A stretch of 64,000 nucleotides of DNA, from positions 62,001 through 126,000 of the forward strand of contig NZ_JAAGOA010000008.1 of assembly GCF_010550675.1 (NCBI RefSeq). Direction: 5' to 3'. The DNA comes from Phytoactinopolyspora halotolerans (GTDB taxonomy: Bacteria > Actinomycetota > Actinomycetes > Jiangellales > Jiangellaceae). A model generated the notes under the pieces. The model worked only from the letters and a program-made list of their open reading frames with translations. It had not been told where the DNA came from and ran no database searches. A program made the position numbers and the translations under genes. Below, piece after piece: positions 36,888 through 45,371 of this stretch (positions are counted from its first letter, which is position 1; every line of letters begins with the position of its first letter).

Positions 36888-38027
36888 TCAGATCGGATCG
36901 TCGACGACGGTCTCCCTCGTCTCAGCATCGGATGCCGCCATCGCGAGCAGCCGCTCTCCTTCCTCCACCAGGCCCGGCTGCTCCGCGCGAGGAAGCCGGC
37001 GGAAGGGGGTGATCCGCAGCGTCGCGGCCTTGCGCTCCACAGTCAACCGCCAGGTGCCGGCGACCACGCCGTCCACCAGGAAGAAGCTGGGCGTGACGCC
37101 GTTGCGCACATGCATCCGCTTCATATCCTCAGGGTCGATCAACCGCGTCCGGTCCGTGTGCGAGCGGAGCACGTTGTCGAAGTCGGGCAGGAAACGTGGT
37201 GGCGCCGGCGTATCCGGATCCGGCCGCGGCGCGTCCGGCAGATCGAACAGCTCTTTGCCTTCCTCGGTGCGGAAGGTGCGCAACTCCGGCCGCAGCCGCT
37301 CCACCACCTCCCGAAGCCTGGTCAGCCCGGACCACGTCTGCACGTCCGCCACGCTCCCCGGTCCGAACGCCGCCAGGTAACGCAGCACCACGGCGTCGAT
37401 CGACGGTGCCGGATCGAGCCCTCGGCCCAACCACGCCTCCGCCGTCGTCAACCGTGCCTGGGCGCTCCGCCCCCAGACGGCTCGGGGCGGGACCTGGACC
37501 AGCGGAAGCAACCCCCGGGCCGCATACGCCAGCGACGAGCGGTCCCGTTCCGGGAACCGTTCCGCCAGCACAGCGGCGAGTTCGGCGTTGCTGCGCGGCT
37601 CCTCCTCGACCACGGCACGCGCGACGGCGGCGAGGTGGTCCAGGTCCAGGCCGCGAATACCGGCTGCGTACTGGGTGTTCGTCCCCAGGTCCCGGTCCAT
37701 GATCGGCTGCGTCAACGGCCTGAGTGTCGCGCAGTCCGCGGCCGACAGCAGATGGATGGTGCCGCGCATCACCACGATCCGCACCACCTGCCGGTCGAGC
37801 AGCAGCTGACCCAGCGTGTGTGGATCGAAGTCACGCAGCCGCGACCACAGCTGGTAGTACGGCGAGAACGGCGCCTGCGCCTGCAGACCGACGAGATGTT
37901 CGACAGCGGCCAGCGGCGACATGTCCGACCGCCGGAGCAGCAGCTGACGCTCCAGCGTCGCGCGATTCAACGCGCGCCGCTGGAGAACGTCGCCGCTCGT
38001 GCCGGACGCGGAGGTGGAGCGTGGCAT
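36888..38027 (-). CDS. Winged-helix DNA-binding protein, AlkZ/AlkX-like DNA glycosylase family
   Basis: 379-residue protein of the HTH_42 family to which the DNA interstrand-crosslink glycosylases AlkZ and YcaQ belong. The family's catalytic Q-x-Q motif appears as GLQAQAPFSPY near residue 52. Other parts are VRIVVMRGTIHLL (beta-hairpin region), the LDLDHLAAVARAVV winged helix and FLVDGVVAGTWRLTVERK near the end. It may unhook or remove alkylated bases; many members are untested. ATG 38027 has GGAAGGG 7 nt upstream. It lies 29 bp after the epoxide hydrolase gene and is probably cotranscribed with it. Confidence 0.84.
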   Translation of the reverse strand: MPRSTSASGTSGDVLQRRALNRATLERQLLLRRSDMSPLAAVEHLVGLQAQAPFSPYYQLWSRLRDFDPHTLGQLLLDRQVVRIVVMRGTIHLLSAADCATLRPLTQPIMDRDLGTNTQYAAGIRGLDLDHLAAVARAVVEEEPRSNAELAAVLAERFPERDRSSLAYAARGLLPLVQVPPRAVWGRSAQARLTTAEAWLGRGLDPAPSIDAVVLRYLAAFGPGSVADVQTWSGLTRLREVVERLRPELRTFRTEEGKELFDLPDAPRPDPDTPAPPRFLPDFDNVLRSHTDRTRLIDPEDMKRMHVRNGVTPSFFLVDGVVAGTWRLTVERKAATLRITPFRRLPRAEQPGLVEEGERLLAMAASDAETRETVVDDPI

Positions 38028-38056
38028 CGATGGACCCTTCCGAGGCGTGCAGGCGT

Positions 38057-39208
38057 TCAGCGGAAGCGGCGGAAGAACTCGCGGAGATCTCCGACGAGCA
38101 CCTCCGGGACCTGGTGGGCGGAGTAGTGGCCGCCGACGTCGTACGTGTTCCACTGCACGATGTTCTGGTGGTCACGCTCGGCGAACCGGCGGATCGAGAT
38201 GAAGTCGTCGGCGAATGCGGCCAATCCGATCGGCACCGTGGTCGGACCCTCCGGCTCGGCTCCGTGGCTGCCCTCATAGTAGAAGCGGGCCGACGACGCC
38301 GCAGTGTTGGTCAGCCAGTAGATCATCACGTTGGTGAGGATGAAGTCGTCGCTCACCGCTCCCTCACCGAACAGCTGCGCGTTCCAGGCCAGCTGTCCCA
38401 CCGGCGAGTCGGCGAGCGCGTGGGCCAGCGTCTGCGGCTGCGTCGACTGGAGCTGGTTGAACGCCCCCATCTTCTCCCAGAACCACTGCAACCGCTGCAG
38501 ACCCGCCTGATCCTCCTCGGACAGCCCTTCCATCTCGGCCGGATCACCGGATGGGAAGGAGAAGATCTGAGTCACGTGCACCGCGGCGACGTGCTCGCTG
38601 TCCACCCGGCCGACCTCGGGCGAGATGATCGATCCCCCGTCGTTGCCGTGCAGACCGTAACGTTCGTAACCGAGCCGGCCCATCAGCTCGGCCCATGCCT
38701 TCGCGATCCGCGTCTTGTCCCAGCCCCGCTCCGTCGTGTGCCCGGAGAAGCCGAACCCGGGGACCGACGGGATGACCAGGTGGAAGGCGGTGGACGGGTC
38801 GCCGCCGTGCCGACGCGGATCGGTCAGCGGCTCGATGACGTCGAGGAATTCCACGATCGAGCCCGGCCAGCCGTGGGTGAGCAGCAGCGGGAACGCATCC
38901 GGCTCGGGCGAGCGGACGTGCAGGAAGTGGACGTTCTGGCCATCGATCTCGGTGGTGAACTGCGGGTAGGAGTTCAGTCTGGCCTGCGCCGCGCGCCAGT
39001 CGTAGCCGTCCTTCCAGTAGTCGACCAGCCGGGTGACGAAGTCAAGCGGCATGCCGTAGTCCCAGCCGGCTCCCGGCAGCTCTTGAGTGAACCGGGTGCG
39101 GGCCAGCCGACGCTGCAGGTCGTCGAGGTCGGCTTCGGGAATGTCGATGGTGAACGGGCGGATCTCTGCGGCGGCGAGGGCGCTCTGGGCGCTCGTGGTG
39201 TTCGTCAT
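38057..39208 (-). CDS. Epoxide hydrolase (alpha/beta-hydrolase, EHN domain)
   Basis: 383-residue epoxide hydrolase that opens epoxides to diols. The N-terminal EHN domain (IPEADLDDLQRRLARTRF) is followed by the alpha/beta-hydrolase core: oxyanion motif HGWPGS, nucleophile Asp190 in GNDGGS and the C-terminal His in VGGHYSAHQVPE. ATG 39208 is chosen; a GTG at 39217 would add three residues. It is divergent from the WYL-domain regulator, which may control it. An AlkZ-like repair protein gene follows, an interesting pairing because epoxides alkylate DNA. Confidence 0.92.
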   Translation of the reverse strand: MTNTTSAQSALAAAEIRPFTIDIPEADLDDLQRRLARTRFTQELPGAGWDYGMPLDFVTRLVDYWKDGYDWRAAQARLNSYPQFTTEIDGQNVHFLHVRSPEPDAFPLLLTHGWPGSIVEFLDVIEPLTDPRRHGGDPSTAFHLVIPSVPGFGFSGHTTERGWDKTRIAKAWAELMGRLGYERYGLHGNDGGSIISPEVGRVDSEHVAAVHVTQIFSFPSGDPAEMEGLSEEDQAGLQRLQWFWEKMGAFNQLQSTQPQTLAHALADSPVGQLAWNAQLFGEGAVSDDFILTNVMIYWLTNTAASSARFYYEGSHGAEPEGPTTVPIGLAAFADDFISIRRFAERDHQNIVQWNTYDVGGHYSAHQVPEVLVGDLREFFRRFR

Positions 39209-39257
39209 GTCATGCACGCTACGGGCTAATGCGGAAGACTTCTTTCCTCAATAGCTG

Positions 39258-39274
39258 GCATTCTTGAAGAATGC
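39258..39274. promoter_or_regulatory. Palindrome over the start codon of the WYL regulator gene
   Basis: GCATTCT-TGA-AGAATGC is a perfect 7-bp inverted repeat that includes the ATG of the regulator gene. It lies 50 bp from the divergent epoxide hydrolase start. A bound regulator would block its own translation region and possibly the divergent promoter. Confidence 0.55.
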
Positions 39275-40233
39275 TCGAAACATCGGCCCGTCTGTTGCGG
39301 CTCCTCTCGTTGCTGCAGCTGCGGCGCGAGTGGACCGGGGCAGAGCTGGCCTCCCGGCTCGACGTCACCGCGCGCACCATCCGCAACGACATCGACAAGC
39401 TCCGCTCACTCGGATACCCGGTCAATGCCACCCCGGGCGTGGCCGGCGGCTACCAACTCGGCGCCGGTGCCGACCTGCCGCCGTTGCTGCTCGACGACGA
39501 CGAGGCGGTCGCCGTCGCCGTAGGCCTGCGTACCGCGGCCACCGGCACCATCGAGGGCATCGAGGAATCCTCGGTACGCGCCCTCGCCAAGCTTGAACAG
39601 GTGCTGCCGCCACGGCTGCGCCGCCGCGTCGACGCGCTGAACACGCACACCGTGTCCGTGCCGTACGACTCACCCGCACCCAGCGTGGACGCGGAGATCC
39701 TGGCCACGCTCTCGCTGGCCTGCCGCGACCGGGAGCGCGTGCGGTTCGATTACCACAACCACCAGGGCGAACCCTCCAAGCGCGCGGGCGAGCCGTATCG
39801 CCTGGTGCGGTGGGGTCGCCGCTGGTACCTGGTGGCGTGGGACATCGACCGCAGCGACTGGCGGACGTTCCGGGTGGACCGGATCGCATCCTGCACGGCT
39901 GTCGGCGCCCGGTTCACGCCGCGGGAACTACCCGACGAAGACCTGGCACGTTACGTGTCGCGGCAGGTCAACGTCGCGCCGCGCCGATACCAGGCCGAGC
40001 TGCTTCTGGAGGCGCCCGCGGAGACCATCCAGAGCCGGCTGCACACCTCCGTCGGGACGGTGCGCAGCGTCGATGAGAACCGATGCGTGCTGCACACGGC
40101 GAACGACTCCCTGGAACAGCTCGCCGTCCATGTCGCCCTGCTCGGCGTCGACTTCGAGGTCATCGACCCGCCCGAACTCGTCGAACACTTCCGAGGGCTG
40201 TCCGCCCGCTACGCCAAAGCCTCCCGCCCATGA
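39271..40233 (+). CDS. HTH/WYL-domain transcriptional regulator (YafY/DeoR-like)
   Basis: 320 residues. The N-terminal HTH (SARLLRLLSLLQLRREWTGA, RLDVTARTIRNDIDKL) is followed by a WYL domain with the core RLVRWGRRWYLVAWDIDR, a ligand- or nucleic-acid-sensing fold, and a WCX-like C-terminal part. Such regulators often control a divergent neighbour; here that is the epoxide hydrolase/AlkZ-like pair. The ligand is unknown. The stop codon is the first three bases of the bidirectional hairpin at 40231. Confidence 0.9.
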   Translation: MLETSARLLRLLSLLQLRREWTGAELASRLDVTARTIRNDIDKLRSLGYPVNATPGVAGGYQLGAGADLPPLLLDDDEAVAVAVGLRTAATGTIEGIEESSVRALAKLEQVLPPRLRRRVDALNTHTVSVPYDSPAPSVDAEILATLSLACRDRERVRFDYHNHQGEPSKRAGEPYRLVRWGRRWYLVAWDIDRSDWRTFRVDRIASCTAVGARFTPRELPDEDLARYVSRQVNVAPRRYQAELLLEAPAETIQSRLHTSVGTVRSVDENRCVLHTANDSLEQLAVHVALLGVDFEVIDPPELVEHFRGLSARYAKASRP

Positions 40234-40279
40234 TCATGAACATTAGCCGTGCTATGTGAACGGTTAATGTTCATGATCA
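40231..40279. terminator. Bidirectional hairpin containing both stop codons of a convergent pair
   Basis: The arms TGATCATGAACATTA (40231-40245) and TAATGTTCATGATCA (40265-40279) are perfect 15-bp complements; after a G-T pair, CCGT/ACGG add 4 bp around a 9-nt loop. The first TGA is the stop codon of the WYL regulator; on the other strand the arm begins with the TGA of the large helicase gene. One element thus ends both transcripts and both proteins. Confidence 0.85.
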
Positions 40280-43200
40280 AGAGGATGCGCCGGCGCGTGC
40301 CACCCGCACCGCATGCCGCAGGACGTCACGATTGCGTGCGTCGTCCATGGACAGCCCGAGCTCGAGGGCGACGAGATCGATCGTCTCGTCCTCGCTGCGG
40401 GCCACCCCGTCGGATTCCACCCACCGCGACACCGCGGACAGCTCCCGGACCGTGTAGTCGGAGACCGGCCACCCGGGTGTGATCTCGGGCCGGGACGCAG
40501 TTCGCGCCGGCACCGGCGGCTCCTCTTCGGCGTCCGGCATGGCGTCGCCGGCCTCGTCTGCCGCGGCGGAGTCACCGATCTCCGCGTCCGATGCGTCGGG
40601 GCTGTCCGTCTCGGCGGATACGGCACCGGCGTCAGACGCGAAGGACGGATCGGCGCTCGGGGTGGGTTCATCCGGCATTCCAGCCACGACGTCCGCCTCG
40701 GCCGCGGCCACCGCCCAGTCGTAGGCGTCCGCCACAGACACCGCTTCCTCGTACGCGTGCACCAGCCGTTTGGCCTCGCCGTCCGGGTCGCTCACCCAAG
40801 CCTCGGCGCAGACGCGGTGCAGGGACCATCCCAGCCGGGCGAGCTGATTCGGCCGCAGTCGCTCGCGTTCCCGGGCAGAACGCGCCGCGGGCCCATCCGG
40901 GGAATCGGTCTCGACCGCCAGCACCATTCGATCGCTGCGCACCGGGTGACGGACGGCGACCGGGAAGCCGCCTGGGCCGCCGTAGCCCACCGCGACCGCC
41001 GCTCCCGCCTGCCGCAACCGCTCGGCGATGGCCTCGGCGAGCGCGTCCTGGCCGGGCGCCTGCTCTTGGTCGACGGCCTGTTGGCCAGACTCCAGATACG
41101 CCAGGAACTCCCCCAGCGCCTGCGACCCCGGGGTCGTCAACCGCCGCGGGCTGAGATCGTCGGCGCCGAACGTCGAGACGACGGTCAGCCGCTCGCGTCC
41201 CCGGGTGGTCGCCGACGCGAGCCTCCGCTCGCCGCCGGGCCGCCCGAGCGCGCCGAAACGATACAGGATCCGTCCGTCCACCGACCGGCCGTATCCGAGG
41301 CTGAGGATGATCGCGTCGCGGACGTCGCCGGCCACCCGTTCCACGTCCTTGACGAAGAACGGCTCGGTCCGTTCCTCGCGCAGGAGCCGTGCCACGTCCG
41401 GTGCCCGCACCAGCGCCCGGCGCAGTGCCGCATCCAGCCGTTCGGCATGTCGCGGGCCGAGCGTCACCACCCCGAGGCTCTCGTGCGGACGTGCCCGCAG
41501 GTGCTCCAGCACGAGTTCCACGACGCGGCTCACCTCCGCCGACGAGCTGTCCACCGGATCGTCGCCACCGGCCCGAGCCTCGACCAGCTCCAGCGTGACC
41601 CGGGGGTTGCCGCCGGCGCTGGGCACCGTCGTCAGTCGTCCCGCGTAACTGACCCGTGCCGCGAAACCGACCAGCCGGTCGTCCCGGAACCGGTATTGGC
41701 CACGCAGCCCATAGACGGGGAGCACGTCGCGCAGCAGATCCGCCACGGACGCAGGCGGCTCGCCCGCCCATGGACCCTCGTGCTCATCGGGATCCGGGGC
41801 CGGTTCCACAGCCGTCGTGAAGGACGTCAACGCGACCTCGTCGTCGGCGACCACCACGACGCGCGAACCGCGTGCGATCGCGGGAACTGCCTGCGCTACC
41901 GCCACCCGTCCGGCGTCCTCGATGATCACGACGTCGAACAGCCGCCGCGGCGGCAGCACCGTGGCCACGTTCAACGGAGACATCACCCAGCACGGAGCCG
42001 CCGCCAGCGCCACTTCCGGTGCCATCTCCAGAAGCTGACGCGGAGTCCGCGGGATGTCGCCGGAGCCCTGGCCGACCGTGCCCTCCAACACCTCGGACTG
42101 GCCCGCGTACTCGTCGGCCACCTCGGCGAAGTGCGCGGCCCGCGAGCGCAGCACACGGTTGGCGCCGGCTCGGACGACCGCCGCGTCGACGGCGCGGAAC
42201 TCCTCGGCCTTGCGTCGATGGTCGGCCGGGTCGAAACCACGGAGCGCAGAGTCGGTGTTGCGCCAATGGTCCAGCAGTGACGCCAGCCACGCGTAGTCAA
42301 GCACCTGCTCAACGCGGTCCGGAGGAACGCTCCGGTTGCGCAGATCATCGAGCAGGGGCTCCAGACCGGCGTCAACGAGCTCGCTCTCCAGTTCGGTCAG
42401 CCGCGGCAGCGCCCGCAGATGCGCCTCGTCCCGGGCGAGGGCTTCCAGTCGCTTCGCCACGTCGGAGAACGGCAATGTGGAGAGATCTCGGGTGCGTGGG
42501 TTCGCTTCGGTGAGCACGTCTAGCCGGCGATGCAGCGCCTTCACCGCGTCGACCGCCCGAGCGAGGAACTGACCCGTGCGTGGCGGCTTTCCGTCCCGGG
42601 ACCGTTCCCGCCACGCCGCCAGCTGCTCCCGGGCAGCGGCCAGCCGCTTGTGTACCACGTCCCGCTGACCGCGACCGGAACCGCCGGCCAGCTCGGCGGC
42701 GCGGCGGCGCAGTCGCCGACGTGCGAAGAATCCAGGCCCGTCGCCGCCGTCGTTGGGGTGCGACCTCCGCGGGGCCGTCGCGGCCACCAGATCGTCGATC
42801 GGTTCGTCCCAGAGGCGCGAACCGAAGATGGAGAGCGTCGACTCAACCGAGGACAGTAACTCGACGACCTCCACACTCTCCTCGATGGTGTTGGGGGCGC
42901 CGAGTCCCACCTCGACCGCGGCCCGGGTCGCCGCGTCCCGCAGTTCAGGCACGTAGCTGTCCCGGAGACCGACCACGGTGGTCGCCAGGGAGTCGGCGAC
43001 CGCGGCGGTGTGCACCCGGGAGCCAAACCACGGTGAGGCCTTCTCGGTGAGCGTCAGCCCCTCCAGGTCTGTGTACTCGCGCAGGTGGGAGCGGAGCTGC
43101 TCGGCCGTACGGGCGCCGTCCAGAGCGCTCGGCGATATCCGGACGTCGGTGCGGATGCTCTCGTCTGCCGATGCGACCGCGACCATCGCGTCGTAGGCGC

Positions 43201-44380
43201 TGGTGCCGTCGGGCTCGCGGCGTCGGTGCATAGCATCGCGGTAGGCGTCCAGCTCCGAGCGCAGGTGCTCGGCTGCCCGCACGTCCTGCGGGTTCTCCGG
43301 CTGAACTCCACCGCTGACGCCAGCCTCGCGAAGCCGGTGCGCCGTGTCCACCACCTGCGCAACGGCCTCAGTCGAGGACGACGTGCCGATGTCCAGCACC
43401 ACATCGCTCAGCCCGGCGGAGTCGAGCCTGGTGATCAGATCGGCCGCCGTCGCGCGTTTGTGGCTGACCACGAGCACCCGCTGGCCGCGACCGACCAGTT
43501 CGGCGACGATGCTCGCGACCGTCTGCGTCCGGCCGGAGCCAGGCGGCGCGTCGACCAGGAGGTTGCCGCCACCCGCCGCCGCGGCGACCACGTCATGCTG
43601 ATGGGAGTCGAGGTCGAAAGCCACGTATTCCGGCGTGACCTGCTCGCCCGCCGAGCCGATCGTCCGGCTCGCATGCGCATCGCCGGCGAGCGCCGCCACG
43701 ATGTCATGGCTCGCCAGGTCCGCGCCGAGCTGCTCGATGTCGCGGGAGAGTAGCAGCGGCTCCATGGCGAACGTGGCCAGCACGGCACGATGTGCGATGG
43801 AGAATCCGTCGACCACATGCGCCGGAGCGAACTCCCGCAACCGCTCGACCACCGTCGGGTACTTCAGCTGCCCCGAGTGGTCGCGCAGGTCGTCCGCCTT
43901 GAACCGGAGACCTACCTGAGTGTCGAGGGCGTGCAACAGGACCGGGTTCACCACGGGGTCGTCGTCGACGGTGATGACGAAGTCGGTCTCGGCTGGGTCC
44001 TGCGCGACGACCGACGCCGTGCGCAACAACACCGGGGCTGTGGGGCGGTGCGCGACGAACGGATTCGACCAGGTGGCGATGCCCACAGCGAGCAGGCCGA
44101 CGTTGATGCCACGCTCCTCGAACAGCTCGCGTGACTTGTCCCGGATGGCGCGGGTAGAGCGCAGTGCGGAACTGCGCAACGGCTCGTGCGGAAAGAGCTT
44201 CGAGAGGACGACCGGCTCACCGTCGATCAGACGCTGCCGGGCTTCCGGCTCTGCGGCGGCGAGATCCAGCGTCCCGACCTTGAGGTCACGGAAGGACAGC
44301 AGCGGATCGCGCCCACCCAGCGCGGCGAGCTCGTCCCTCCATTGCTCCACCACCTCGCCGAGGCCATCACTGTGTCTCAC
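40277..44380 (-). CDS. Very large SF1 helicase with C-terminal nuclease-like domain (DUF4011 type)
   Basis: 1367-residue protein. About 280 N-terminal residues resemble DUF4011 (ALGGRDPLLSFRDLK...), followed by Walker A VDAPPGSGRTQTVAS, a long helical insertion, a motif II-like VVIIEDAGRVAVAQA and C-terminal motor motifs (RRLASATTRGRERLTVVST). Then comes a domain like the MTES_1575/Vsr-type endonuclease fold (AVRHPVRSDRMVLAVETDS, RERLRPNQLARLGWSLHRVC). Similar DUF4011-helicase-Vsr proteins occur in the Hhe defence group, but near relatives also look chromosomal in actinobacteria, so the role is open. The final 170 residues are acidic and disordered. GTG start, TACCCT 7 nt upstream. Confidence 0.78.
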   Translation of the reverse strand: MRHSDGLGEVVEQWRDELAALGGRDPLLSFRDLKVGTLDLAAAEPEARQRLIDGEPVVLSKLFPHEPLRSSALRSTRAIRDKSRELFEERGINVGLLAVGIATWSNPFVAHRPTAPVLLRTASVVAQDPAETDFVITVDDDPVVNPVLLHALDTQVGLRFKADDLRDHSGQLKYPTVVERLREFAPAHVVDGFSIAHRAVLATFAMEPLLLSRDIEQLGADLASHDIVAALAGDAHASRTIGSAGEQVTPEYVAFDLDSHQHDVVAAAAGGGNLLVDAPPGSGRTQTVASIVAELVGRGQRVLVVSHKRATAADLITRLDSAGLSDVVLDIGTSSSTEAVAQVVDTAHRLREAGVSGGVQPENPQDVRAAEHLRSELDAYRDAMHRRREPDGTSAYDAMVAVASADESIRTDVRISPSALDGARTAEQLRSHLREYTDLEGLTLTEKASPWFGSRVHTAAVADSLATTVVGLRDSYVPELRDAATRAAVEVGLGAPNTIEESVEVVELLSSVESTLSIFGSRLWDEPIDDLVAATAPRRSHPNDGGDGPGFFARRRLRRRAAELAGGSGRGQRDVVHKRLAAAREQLAAWRERSRDGKPPRTGQFLARAVDAVKALHRRLDVLTEANPRTRDLSTLPFSDVAKRLEALARDEAHLRALPRLTELESELVDAGLEPLLDDLRNRSVPPDRVEQVLDYAWLASLLDHWRNTDSALRGFDPADHRRKAEEFRAVDAAVVRAGANRVLRSRAAHFAEVADEYAGQSEVLEGTVGQGSGDIPRTPRQLLEMAPEVALAAAPCWVMSPLNVATVLPPRRLFDVVIIEDAGRVAVAQAVPAIARGSRVVVVADDEVALTSFTTAVEPAPDPDEHEGPWAGEPPASVADLLRDVLPVYGLRGQYRFRDDRLVGFAARVSYAGRLTTVPSAGGNPRVTLELVEARAGGDDPVDSSSAEVSRVVELVLEHLRARPHESLGVVTLGPRHAERLDAALRRALVRAPDVARLLREERTEPFFVKDVERVAGDVRDAIILSLGYGRSVDGRILYRFGALGRPGGERRLASATTRGRERLTVVSTFGADDLSPRRLTTPGSQALGEFLAYLESGQQAVDQEQAPGQDALAEAIAERLRQAGAAVAVGYGGPGGFPVAVRHPVRSDRMVLAVETDSPDGPAARSARERERLRPNQLARLGWSLHRVCAEAWVSDPDGEAKRLVHAYEEAVSVADAYDWAVAAAEADVVAGMPDEPTPSADPSFASDAGAVSAETDSPDASDAEIGDSAAADEAGDAMPDAEEEPPVPARTASRPEITPGWPVSDYTVRELSAVSRWVESDGVARSEDETIDLVALELGLSMDDARNRDVLRHAVRVARAGASS

Positions 44381-44568
44381 TCTGCCGAGGGTAGTTCAGC
44401 GACTAGCCGAGAGCGACGTAGACAGGCCGTGCACCGGCGTCTGACACGGCGGTCAGCCCCACGTCACTCGACAATCGAGCCAAACAAGCTAGAGTTGCGC
44501 GGCGTGAAGGGGGAATCAACGCCGCGCCCGGCAGAGGGTACGGCATTGGCAGCTCGTGAGGAGTCATA

Positions 44569-45087
44569 GTGAAACTGCTCGAGGAGATCCCCTCATCCAC
44601 GACACCGCGACCGTCCGGTCGCCGGGTGCTGGTCACCATGGTGGCGACGCTCTTCGTGGTCGTTGCGGCGACGTTCATCGGGTACACGCTGCTCATGGGT
44701 GGCGATGACTCGGACGAAGAGGGCCCGGTCGAGCTGTCGGGCTGGGTGGAGCAGGCGACCGGGGCATGCATGACCGTCGCCGAGGAGCATTCTGTGCTCA
44801 CACAGGGGCAGGACGCCAAGCTCGACCCGGAGAACACGGCGGCGGTGGAGCAAGGTGTCACCGCCCTGATCGAACGCCTGAATGAGCTCCCGCCGGTGTC
44901 GAACACCCAGGAGGCCGAGCAGACCGAGGCGGTCATTGCACTGGGTGTCCCCGCGCAAGAGGCATGGCAGTCGCTGGTGGACGCGGAGAATCCGGAACGC
45001 GCCGAGATCGAGGACGCCGTCGAGCAGACGCAGGCGTTCGTGGCCGGCCTGGTCGACCTCGGGGCCGACTGCGGCGTCCTGGACTGA
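44569..45087 (+). CDS. Single-pass membrane protein of unknown function
   Basis: 172 residues: a short cytoplasmic N-terminus with TPRPSGRR, one membrane helix (VLVTMVATLFVVVAATFIGY, about residues 20-40) and an acidic extracellular domain that is mainly helical with two Cys (ATGACMTV and GADCGVLD). I do not recognise a family. GTG start with GAGGAG 5 nt upstream. It stands alone before tRNA-Arg, so it is the last core gene before the island. Confidence 0.7.
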   Translation: MKLLEEIPSSTTPRPSGRRVLVTMVATLFVVVAATFIGYTLLMGGDDSDEEGPVELSGWVEQATGACMTVAEEHSVLTQGQDAKLDPENTAAVEQGVTALIERLNELPPVSNTQEAEQTEAVIALGVPAQEAWQSLVDAENPERAEIEDAVEQTQAFVAGLVDLGADCGVLD

Positions 45088-45205
45088 TCAGTCGCGCCGA
45101 GTCCGGAGCCATCTCCGGGAGAGATCGTAAGGGCGCACAGCCACCGCACCGAGGTCGCCACGGCCGCGCCTGGCCAGGTACGCTAATCCGGCAGGTTGCG
45201 GCCGA

Positions 45206-45278
45206 GCCCTCGTAGCTCAGGGGATAGAGCACCGCTCTCCTAAAGCGGGTGTCGTAGGTTCGAATCCTACCGAGGGCG
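45206..45278 (+). tRNA. tRNA-Arg (anticodon CCT), integration site
   Basis: A full cloverleaf: acceptor GCCCTCG/CGAGGGC, anticodon stem CCGCT/AGCGG around the loop CTCCTAA (anticodon CCT, reads AGG) and T-arm GTAGG-TTCGAAT-CCTAC. CCA is encoded (45279-45281). The integrase gene starts 90 bp downstream in the same direction, the classic layout of an element integrated into a tRNA 3' end. Confidence 0.97.
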
Positions 45279-45371
45279 CCATGATTGACCAGGCCATCTA
45301 GGCCTTCCCGGCCGGCTTCCACGACCTCGCGTGGCACGCAACGTGGCACAAAGGTTGTTAAAGTACTGGTC

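Noticed and set aside
40313-42280. 655-codon plus-strand frame inside the large helicase gene
   Set aside because: Antisense shadow without a family; the helicase is supported by motor motifs.
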